Positions 47,791 to 57,269 of a stretch of DNA of 64,000 nucleotides are shown piece by piece. The stretch lies in the NCBI GenBank assembly GCA_958299035.1, contig CATQJL010000316.1:7720347-7784346 (forward strand). The letters are read 5' to 3'. Source of the stretch: Cylicocyclus nassatus (lineage: Eukaryota; Nematoda; Chromadorea; Rhabditida; Strongylidae). Each line of letters starts with the position of its first letter. Position 1 is the first letter of the stretch. Both the position numbers and the translations under genes were made by a program. The notes under the pieces are model-generated. The model worked only from the letters and a program-made list of their open reading frames with translations, ran no database searches and was not told where the DNA came from.

Positions 47791-48641
47791 TCTTATTTAT
47801 AAAGCTGAATATCTGTTTGTGTGTATGTATGTCTGTCTGTCTGCCTGTCTGTACGTATGTTACGAATAGAAAGCTCCATTAGTGAAACGATGAAGACCAA
47901 ATTTGGCACACATACACTTCGAGGTGGGAACCGTGTCGTAGGCTACTTTTCGTTAATGATCGATATCGATTTTATCTATTTTTTGCAAAGTCTGAGCTAT
48001 GGGGCTGGGAGTTGGCATAGGGGATGGGGGGTAGTCGAGTATGCTGATCACGAATACGATGTTAGTCTCTAGCATTATCCACTACTTCAATCGATTTTAT
48101 CGATCTTTTTTGCAAAATTCGAGCTACTGGCAGGGGTAGTCGAGCAAGCTGATTACGAATACAATGTTAGTTTCTAGCATTACCTCATTACTCCAATCGA
48201 TTTGAGCTACTAGGCTGGGAGTTGGCAGGATTAGTCGAGCAAGCTGATTACTCCCTCGACTAATCCCTCGATTACGAATACAATGTTGATTTCTAGAATT
48301 ATCCATTATTTCAATCGATTTTATCGATTTTTTGCAAAGTTCAAGCTACGGGGCTGGGAGCTGGCAGGGGTAATCGAGTATGCTGATTACGAATACAGTA
48401 TCAGTTTTTTGAAATTATCGGTTACTTTTATTTTTATCGATTTTTTGCAAAGTTTGAGCTGCGGGGCTGGTATTGGGGTGGTGGGGTAGCGGTGCGATAA
48501 GTGAGCATGGTGATTACTAAAACATCGGGAATGGGAATTGGTATGTAGACGTGGGCACAGGGAAAGGTTGTACAGGGATAGGGATAAGAGCTTTATCATA
48601 GTGTTTTGACAGGACCGGGCAGAGCCGGGTAAACCAGCTGG
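47791..48641 (+). mobile_element. Non-autonomous Helitron, uninterrupted copy
   Basis: Starts TCTTATTTATAAAGCTGAAT after an A, with TGTATG/CTGTC repeats, ACCAAATTTGGCACACATAC, and then several tandem-like blocks. Each block contains TCGATTTTATCGAT, GCAAAGT and GAGCTACGGGGCTGGGAGTT-like text followed by GCTGATTACGAATACAATG. It ends ACCGGGCAGAGCCGGGTAAA..CAGCTGG followed by T, a one-base variant of the CTAG terminus. At 851 bp it is the best model of the ancestral element. No Rep/helicase. Confidence 0.82.
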
Positions 48642-50603
48642 TTACAGATAAGAAAATCAAAGGACTTGAGAAAGTGCGGTCTGGCGCAACTGAAACCACA
48701 AAAATCACTTTTCGATTTTTGATTCTCAAAGACAGAAGGAAATCTAGGTAAGTTGCATATGAATGAATAAAGCTCGAGCCCAAAAGGGCGACCGCAGATG
48801 TGGGGTCATACGCAAAATAAGTGACAAGTACTTTCTTACTTGGAACTGCTCATTTATATCTCCTGAATCACAGCCCTGGTACTTTGAAGCTGGTGGGTTT
48901 GGTGACAAAGCCTACTTTACACGGTGCGCTGATGTTTCAAGTATGCACACGCATTTCACCCAGGGCGTTTTTTTTTGAAGTTTCATATTTAATCATATGC
49001 TTGGTTCGAATAATCTTTGCAGTAATGTTTGTTGAAGCTGGGTTGCATTTAGGTTCAAAGAGTGGCCAAATTTTGCGAGTTACCTTGCAAAACTTTCGAA
49101 AAAAACCCGCTGATGGTGCGCTGGAGAAGTATCGCCATCGTAGCAGCAATAGTAAATATGCATACAATCATTCTGTGTCAGGTCTCTACCGCTTCAAGCA
49201 CCTAGGAGATTTTTGTGTAGTAAAGAATTTGTAGGAAACTTTTCCCCAAAACGTGCACTATGCTGCTTCCCGAATGATCTGCGTTTGAACATAATACGAG
49301 TACGTGCTGCAGTCATTACCTTTACTACAACCTTAAACTTCATAACAATTACCCTAACTAAGCCATCGCAATTTTGAAGAATTTCAGAAAGTGTCCGAAA
49401 ACTTTCTTGACAGCAATAAAAAACATGAAAAGATGATAGCACAACTCTACAAAATTGTATTGCATCTAAAAAGAACTTTGCCTCTGGCTAAAAGTATTTG
49501 CCTTCTTTCAAAAGCTTCAGCGCTCATAAGAACAAGCGTGGCATGCCACACCTGGGGAGAGGGGGGAGGCAGGGAAGGGGAGGTCGTATTGAAGGATTAG
49601 GGAGAGGGGGAGGGGGTCGCTATCAAGGTGAGTCTGAAGTTAGCGATAATATGATATTCCTTAATATTAAATAGCCCCATGCAATACTAGCACATTGGTG
49701 TTTCGGTCCACCATCGTATACGTACAGTAAACATAATAAAACAGCCCTAAAAGAACGAGAGCACCGCTTTCGTAATTAGTATGTCAAATATGGGCCATGC
49801 TTCAGCGAATTCTGAGGTTTCCGAATATTGGCTGCCCAAGTGAGATGGTCATTTTCGAACATTTAACTTTTTTTGAAAGGTGAGTTAACCACTTTTTTGT
49901 ACTTAATACAGAGAAATAATACTTCTTTGCTTACATTAGGAATCCCACTCCAATAATTTCCAAACTATGGATAGAGCAAGCCCAAATCTCACTTGTCCCA
50001 TCAACCGCTTTCAGTATCTCAGACTAAAGAAGACCAATCAGGTTCAAACACTTTAGTATTGTTACAGGGCTCAGACTATCAACTATATACGGTAGTAGCC
50101 CAGACTTCATATCCGTAACCCAAAATTTTCGCAGTATTTTCCGTTTGCAGAGTAAAGGAAAAACAGTTATATTTTTCCTTAGAAGAAACGATTTCAACTG
50201 AAATTTCTGCTGTATAAAGAAGAATTAAGCAGTAGCAACGATGTAAATAACGTAGGTATTCGAATGGTTTTAAGGTAAGAGGGTGTGGGGCAGCCGCAGC
50301 TTTTCTAGGGTTGTGCCACACCCCCATTAACTTAACTTTAAAGAGAATATTAGAGAGTAAATTGTAAACAGTTCGCAAGCCAAAACCTCCTAGTTTTTGC
50401 GGAAGTGATTAAAGCTGAATTCATTTTCTTTCGTTTGAGCAGCAGTTGCTGGAAGCACAATCACTGCGAGCGGAAAAAACGAGATTTTGGCTAGCTCCTA
50501 ATTCCATAGTTTAATGTTTATTTGAAGCAGGATTCATGGTATAGGCGAGCATGGAGTAGTGCTTTGTGCAGAAAGTTGTGGCTAATTCACTCTTGAAGTA
50601 TAG
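48642..50603. other. Intergenic; purine-rich tract
   Basis: A purine-rich stretch at about 49,550-49,617 (GGGGAGAGGGGGGAGGCAGG and similar). A 137-codon frame beginning with GTG (48,821-49,234, +) overlaps another protein-like frame (48,763-48,978) but shows no family signature, so it is not called. Confidence 0.35.
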
Positions 50604-50607
50604 TTAA

Positions 50608-50850
50608 CACATTGACGACCGCTTGACATACACGGTGTGCCAAGGTTCGACACACCATGACTCTCATTGAAATGGCTATTAAAATGTGTCAAACCAACTC
50701 AGGAGTTTTCCTTCATGCTGGATTTAGATACAACCTCTACTGTTTTTGCCAGCATTCCAGCGCTACTGTAGGTGTACTGTAGATGGAATTGTGCGTGATT
50801 TTATTTGAAAAATGTTGGCCGGTCCGAGAAAGGCTTCGGTCGTCAATATG
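50608..50850. mobile_element. TTAA-type MITE, second family, better copy
   Basis: Ends CACATTGACGACCG and CGGTCGTCAATATG (complement CATATTGACGACCG), flanked by intact TTAA at 50,604-50,607 and 50,851-50,854. About 243 bp, non-coding. A degraded relative is at 20,328-20,560 and a possible isolated left end (ACATTGACGAACGCTTGA) is at about 63,597. The TTAA target implies piggyBac-type mobilisation. Confidence 0.78.
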
Positions 50851-50854
50851 TTAA

Positions 50855-51966
50855 TCATGTTGAAAATGGCCACTTCACTGAGGGGCTCAGTGTTAAGAAC
50901 TCTCAGAATTTGTTAAATCTTGGTCCACAGGGGTATTTGACATGACAATTATGAATATGATACTAGTTATGCTTGGCAGAGCCTTTATGTCATGCCTACG
51001 GCAGGTAAAGGAAAATGTTGGGGGGAGTATCGAGACGGAACTTACAACTTACAATTTGTTAGGGGTGGAGAGGGGGGGGGGGAGGGTCGCATCCGGCGTT
51101 TGTTGTTACACATCTTGCTCGACCCCGCTCATAAGCTGTGAAGAACGTTTTCAGACTGCACACACGTCAGGGCCAAGCTTTGGCTTAGGCTCGATACACT
51201 TACTTCCGCGAAGAGCCTAGAAAAGCCATGGGAGATGCTCTCTATCTATCTTTTGGAACTCCTACTATCCTGATCTTATAGTTGACAAAGGAATGAACTG
51301 GGATTGTCGATGATTAAATCCCTGGAGAATTTACAAGGATCTGTCTGTGTTTCGAAGCCTTTCTAAGAACTTGATGGAGACGTGGTGAAGGGTCCATAAG
51401 AGCTACGACTTCATCCGACAACACGAAGCTTATTTTTGGTAATAACTAAACTTTGATGTAAAAATTTTGATGACCTATTTCTCGCGAACAGGGGTTTGTG
51501 ACTTCCATTTTAAGTCTTAGCTGTCATGTCAACATGCTCAGCATTGCTATAATAAAACCTAGCACAACTCTACGCATTTTATCGATGGAAAGATATATGA
51601 CATTGAAAAAAAGCAGCTGTTTTCTAAGGATTTCCTCGCCAGAAACAAAAAATTTTCGTATTAAATGGTAGTGCACTCTTATTCATTTTGCTCAAAGATT
51701 AAGCTAGTAGATCCTTCATAAGATTTATAGACAGAGGATAACACAGATTTGCAGAGCGAGATATAAAGCGTCCCTAACAGCTCCCTTCTCTGGTGAGCGG
51801 CAATGTGCGTGCATACGAGCCTTATTGTAGATCCTTAAGGCATCGTAATACAGCAGTGTTTCCTCTAGTCTATTTGGATTGCACTTTACAAAATGTCATC
51901 ATTTGTATTCATGTGATGTTTCTAAATCCTGCTTTTTACGATGGTATTTATATTGACTCCATGTTT
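50855..51966. other. Intergenic, nothing supported
   Basis: A G-rich run at about 51,066-51,086 is the only notable feature. Confidence 0.4.
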
Positions 51967-52148
51967 CGACTATGTCGTCTTCTTTGGGAGACCCAGATAC
52001 GCCGCGCTGTTAGTAGAAAGTTAGTAGCCGCACAGCAACGGCGGACGACACTGTGTTTGACGAGTGTCGTTCGCCACTGCTGTGCAGCTACTAACTTTCC
52101 ACTAACACCGCGGTGGATCTGAGACTCCCGAATAAGAAGACTTAGTCG
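51967..52148. repeat. Foldback MITE, about 80-bp arms
   Basis: CGACTATGTCGTCTTCTTTGGGAG-type left end pairs with CTCCCGAATAAGAAGACTTAGTCG at the right. Inward, GTTAGTAGAAAGTTAGTAGC pairs with GCTACTAACTTTCCACTAAC. The match continues through GCACAGCA and CGACACT to a loop of about 15 nt. It is almost entirely hairpin. Confidence 0.8.
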
Positions 52149-52208
52149 TAAGTAGATACAATGAAGTTACCATCGTAACAACCAGGATTTGACTGGGTGT
52201 TAACATTT

Positions 52209-53201
52209 CTCTAAGGCCCTGAGCAGAGCTCATGCGATTTCGTCGCGTCGCGTCCTATCATTTTGGACAAGTGTTCCAAGCCACGCTGTTTAGTGTGTGG
52301 GTCCCGACGCGTTTGTGATGGCTGCGCGGCGCGACGGATCGCGCCATACTTTTCGGCGTTCATAGCTCACCTGGCGATGTCGTCGCGATTTTGCCGAATC
52401 GGCGCGATGTCGCGTCGCTCGTTTGCGGCGAGCGACGGCGCGACCGTCGCGCCGATCTTGAACTGCATTTTCGATGTTAATGTTGCAAGTGCTGTATTTT
52501 TGCGGTTTATGAGTGTTTTCGCATGAAAGTTGCAAATGCCAAATTATGCATCTCCTTGCATTGTTTGATGAGGGCAGTTAGTCTTCATTTTGCATTTTTT
52601 CCTGTCTCTTTCAATCTACATTTTCAATTGGAAGTAAAACAAGTTTTACACCTCAAAGAAAGCTCAAGTGAGGAAGAACGCAAAACAGAGATCTGCACAC
52701 GAACTCACTTTTCAGCTAGCACAGGGATTTACATAAGGCTTCCTCGCTTTTTCAATGAGAGCCTTCACTTCTTCGCTAAATTGAGGGTCCTAATTCGCCA
52801 AAGCGTTTGAACTCGACCTTGCGGCGTAATTTTGAAGTAGTTATTTGCAAACAAACTGTCTGTTTGCACTCAGAATAAGCAAGAACGGTCGTTTTGGTCA
52901 AATCAATCAACCAATCATTGAAATAAAAAGCTAAGCATTTTACCAGCATAGTGAAAGTTTAGACTGTGAAAGCCAGATAATACAGTAACAAACTTCAAGG
53001 AGAGCAGTGATTTTCAGTAATGAATTAGAGTACGTGCAATGTGTGAAGTGTTGTGCAATTGCATGAAATGCGTCGGAGGTATGTACGCCTCCGGCGACTG
53101 AGCGACTCAGTCGCCGCGTCCAGTCGCCACTCTCGCGCAAGTCGTCGCGATTGGAGATCGCGACGACTTCGTCGCGTGAGCTCTGCCCAGGTTCTTAGGG
53201 T
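52209..53201. mobile_element. DNA element with CpG-dense ends, about 1 kb
   Basis: Left end CTAAGGCCCTGAGCAGAGCT..CATGCGA, right end complementary to CCTAAGAACCTGGGCAGAGC..TCACGCGA. About 240 bp next to the left end and 150 bp next to the right are packed with CGTCGC/GCGACG repeats, while the middle is ordinary AT-rich DNA. No transposase is visible and no target duplication could be fixed. Open frames across the CG-rich ends are repeat artefacts. Confidence 0.65.
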
Positions 53202-53774
53202 TGCCCGCTCAGGCGACGCGAATCCCGTCCGCCTTACCTGGACCCTGCGCTCGCGTCTGTGACTTGCTTCCTGGCACTTTCTCCTCCAGCCCGCCATTAA
53301 AGGGAGAGTCGACGAGCCGGCAACACTATCACTGAGACAGAGAATACTTTGAATAATGCTTGTTTAACAACGATCTTCAGCGGGACTCTTTAGTCAATGT
53401 CCAGTGGCAATCAAGAGTTGAACCTCTGTACGAACAGCTGCCATTCATAATCGTCTCAATGAACATATCAGATCATTGTATCAAGTCATTTTCTACTTAT
53501 ATAAGGAAAGATACCTATCTTAGCTCAGCCTTTTGGAAAGAAGCATTAATATTTTAGATCAGCTTGAAGCGCAGTGATTCCACATATGCTAACCTTATCT
53601 GCGTCGCACAATTTTGAAGCGACTTATAAGCTTTCTACAATGAGAGATTGGTTCTACTCATAATAGAAAGACTGCCTGTCGGCAGAATCTGTTTGGAAAA
53701 GGTGCTGGGATGTACAACATCAGATAAGATCTTTCTCTAGCGAGAAGGAAGTCAGCGCAAGTGTATTAGCACTT
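53202..53774. other. Intergenic with a palindromic-repeat fragment
   Basis: At about 53,565-53,625 a fragment (GAAGCGCAGTGATTCCACAT..TGCTAACC..GCGTCGCACA) resembles the palindromic repeat at 45,960-46,345. No gene. Confidence 0.4.
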
Positions 53775-54411
53775 ACAGGAAGAGAATACTTAGTCGAAAA
53801 CATCAATCTAGATGAGACATACATCGTCTTAAAGCGCTTGTAACGCTGATTTCAAATCCGTAGTTTTTAGCAGCGGAGCGGTTTTGTAAAAGGACTACGA
53901 GGGGTTTCACTCTGGAGCTGAGGTGCCCTCCAGCAAGTCTCCCCTTATCTATGAGCACTGTAGAGGAGTACCATCTGGTGGCAACTGGCCTAGTGGTAAG
54001 TAATTTGAATGAAGATTACAATAAGGATTATAATACACGTATCACTTTGGTTTTTTAACACTTCTAATTGATTTTGCAGGCTTTAGGGCTCTGAAGCCAT
54101 TTAGAAGCTCAAATTTGCAAAAATTGCGATAAAGTCGCATGCGAAGGTGATTAAAACCTTGACACTCTCCTTATTAAACAAGTCACTTACCACTAGGCTT
54201 GCCACCAGTTGGTACTCCTCTATAGTGCTCATAGATAGGGGGAGACCTACTGAGGGAGCCTCAACCCCAGAGGAAAACACACCCCTCATAACTCCTTCTA
54301 CGAAACCGCTCCGCTGCTAGAATTTACTGATTTGGAATTAGCGCTTCAAGAGCTTTAAAACGATATAGGTTTCATCTGGTTGGTGCTTTCGGATAAGTAT
54401 CTTTCCCTTGT
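53775..54411. mobile_element. CAAGGG-family MITE, copy 3 (TTA TSD)
   Basis: Left end CAGGAAGAGAATACTTAGTC and right end complementary to CAAGGGAAAGATACTTATCC, flanked by TTA on both sides. The arms are long: GAGACATACATCGTCTTAAA..CGCTGATTTCAAATC pairs with GATTTGGAATTAGCGC..TTAAAACGATATAG; AGCAGCGGAGCGGTTT pairs with AAACCGCTCCGCTGCT; CTATGAGCACTGTAGAGGAG pairs with its partner near 54,215. It is 637 bp and non-coding. Confidence 0.75.
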
Positions 54412-55646
54412 TAGATAATGACGCCACGGTGCCAGTAAGTCGATGTGTATGTAAACTTCGGATAGAAAAAAGCCAGTCAATAACTCGCTCCAGAATGAAG
54501 CGCCGCAGTTAGGAACAGCATATTTGGAATCAGCGTTCGAAGCAAATTCAGATTATATATGTTCCCGAAGGGCCGAGCTAACAATAAGTTAGGTGACTTT
54601 TGTTAGAAGATTTCATGTAACACAACAAGTGTATATGTTCTTCACAATAAGATGCATCTTTGACAAGTTTATTACTGCAATGGAACAGTCACATGCAACG
54701 TTCGCTCACTTGATCCACATAAAAGCTACATCAATACAATTGTGTTCTAAAATGTGAACTGCGTCTTAAAAAAGAGAAAGGAATTCAAAGTCAACATTAC
54801 ATATGAAGATGATTTGCTGCGCATACAGCTTTTGAAGCCCTAGCTACGAGCCAAAAAACCTCAACAGGCTTTCCATCTTAGAAATTTGAAGTCTTTCATC
54901 TAATTTTTCTCTAAAGCAAGATTACGCAAGTGTTGTAGAAGATAAGCTAATACGAGGAAGAAGAACCCTTGTTGCAGTAACCCCTTTTTCATTCACAGGA
55001 GAGATGCTTATCTGCTTTTTCGATACTACAAAATGCTCTGTAAGTACTTAATAGACGGTGACAGATTTGCGAAGATACGCGCAAAGCACGCAAAGTTCAG
55101 ATTGTACAGGAAAGCCTGAAAATACTTGCACTTCCTTTTAAGTAGGTCTCCAGCGGAGATCAAGGGAGACCCGAGGCCTCTGCATGGCAAATATTTTCAT
55201 GCTTCCCATTTCACTTCAGCAACACTTGCGGGTTCTCCCTTTCTTCTTACCTAAAGCTCTGCTTGCTAGGAAAACGTGCACGGTCCAAGCAGAAGCAGCC
55301 GTGGATAGGCTTTCCTAACGACCCACATTCAAATTTTCTGCCATGAAGTTATAGTGGAAAGCCTGTTGAGAGCTGACCTGACGCAAATTTGCTTTTGTTT
55401 AAATTAGTAGTAGAATTGCAGCAGTGAAATATATCACCTTTGGAATCAAGACAATAATCTTTGCCTAATGTTTCAACCATAAAGGTTGCCTAATTCGTAG
55501 TGCGCGTCAGATCGCTTTTTACATAACTACACTGACAGCAATTCACACTATTGTGTTCAAATAAAAGCATAGGCTGGGACTTCATTGTCGTAACTGCACT
55601 AATTTTTTTTTCAAAAATTAGATCGCATGACGTGACCACGAGGAGT
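54412..55646. other. Intergenic, 3' side of minus-strand ZIP gene
   Basis: A palindromic-repeat fragment (GCCGCAGTTAGGAACAGCAT..GGAATCAGCG) is at about 54,490-54,560. No gene, and no clear AATAAA was found within about 100 nt after the ZIP stop. Confidence 0.4.
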
Positions 55647-57269
55647 CTACGCTTCGTCGAACGCCATTACACCGGCGATAATTGCGAATCCAATCACAGA
55701 TGAGATCCACTGAGCGTACTTATTGTAACTTTTTGAATTCTCAGGGACCACGATCTATAATGAACATCTTCAAAAGTCGTCGCATTTTTCAGAACGAGAT
55801 TAATGTGATAGAAAAAAATTTGAGTGATTAATTTCAAGGACGCCGGAGTTAGACACTTAGATATAAATCTAAATTCTCTCACCTCAAAGAAGGTTATGTA
55901 GATAAATGTGCCTAATGATAGAGTGACAAGAAGACATATGACACCGTCTTTGACTTCCATGTCCATACTAGAGTTCTAAATTTGAGAGGATTTATTATTT
56001 TGTGGCCGCTGACCCGGGTTTTTTCGACACTTACTTGTAAAATGATACCAATGACACCTCCAAGAGACGCAACAAGTGCCAAAGCACTGATCAGTACGAC
56101 GACAATCCACTTTTTATTTGGATGAGCTTCAGCAAGTTTCGTCCCCACAGAAAATGCAACGACAGCTTTATGAGCAATAATACCGCAGAATAGTGATGCC
56201 ACGGAAACTGTGGAATGCTGAAAATTTTTTAAAATTGGTAAAGATGCTCTTACAAGATTTTCTGATCATTGGAATGTTTGACAGTAAGCTCCAGCGCCAC
56301 CTGCTTGGAGGTAGAAAAAGAGGATAAGTACCTCTACCGCGGACGAAAAAAATGAGAATTTCATTCTTTCAACATTTAGAGCCGCAGAACCGTGCTGTTT
56401 GGTGCTATTTGGCTTGCAGAAGTAAGAAGGTAAGCGAAACCCATGACTAACCTGTACACCAAATGCAAATCCTTCCAAGCTTGAGTGGAACATCAACGCT
56501 AATACAAAGGTCAACGATCGTACAATAGCCACTCTTGAGTCAATCTGGAACAATTCTATGTCTTTTAAAAAACTACGGAGATCAACTATTTAGTACCGAG
56601 TCTGTATCACAGGCTTCTTCAACGTTCGCATCAGGACTATATGTCGTTGTGCATTTCCTACGTGCGTGCCTAAAACGTAATTATAAAGCAATTTTTTTTT
56701 TCAGTTTTCCGAAATTATATGTTTTGAACTTACCAGGCATCCGCATGCCCGAATGATTTAGCTATCATCGTCTCGAAAATATTCACCATGAAGAAACCAA
56801 TCATAAACAGCAGAGGTACCCATGGGTATTCGGTTTCCCATTGTGCGTCTTTTTTAAAGCTTTCAAATGATTCCCTGCAAAAAATTGACGTCAGTCATTC
56901 ATTTGTAGGCAACTATATTTGCTATGCTTGGCTTTGTTCTGGAATTTGGACCAAGGCATCCTAGTAAGCAAAATAATTCAAGTAATGCTTACAATGCTCC
57001 AGGGAGTAAATCCAAAAAGCATACTCCCAAGAATACACCACCAGAGAAGCAGGAAAGTAATGAAGTCGCTAGTGCAGCGGTTTCTGCATATTTTCCTTGT
57101 TTATGAGAAAGAATGGCCATCACCTAAAATCATTCTTCGATTTTTCTCGAAAAAATTGTCTTTAATTTAAGCGCAAGTACTGGTTTACCTTTAAAGGCAA
57201 TAAGCCAAATCCCAATGTAACAAGTGAGATCACTGCAAGGAGAATTGCTTTGAGTAGAGTAACGTCCAT
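55647..57269 (-). CDS. ZIP family (SLC39A1-3-like) zinc transporter, 8 exons
   Basis: Predicted 300-aa metal importer paralogous to the + strand gene at 10,850. Exons: 57,269-57,189; 57,123-56,993; 56,874-56,734; 56,669-56,597; 56,544-56,452; 56,217-56,035; 55,975-55,883; 55,754-55,647, with consistent phases. Segments: I LLKAILLAVISLVTLGFGLL; II ALATSLLSCFSGGVFLGVCF; III PWVPLLFMIGFFMVNIFE; IV SLTFVLALMFHSSLEGFAFG (H162, E166); V LFCGIIAHKAVVAFSVG (H189, K190); VI; VII ICLLVTLSLGTFIYITFFE; VIII YAQWISSVIGFAIIAGVMAF ending FDEA. The loop between III and IV is short (WHARRKCTTTYSPDANVEEA..) and split by an extra intron. The tail lacks the histidine cluster of its paralogue. An acceptor-like ATATTACAG about 20 nt before ATG could receive a spliced leader (inference). 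Confidence 0.93.

Noticed and set aside
48821..49234. 137-codon + frame starting with GTG
   Set aside because: Among the longest frames in the window, but it has no ATG near its start, no splice context and no motif, and a second protein-like frame overlaps it.
52263..53262. Arg-rich open frames in the CpG-dense region
   Set aside because: They are produced by CGTCGC repeats at the ends of a DNA element and occur on both strands.
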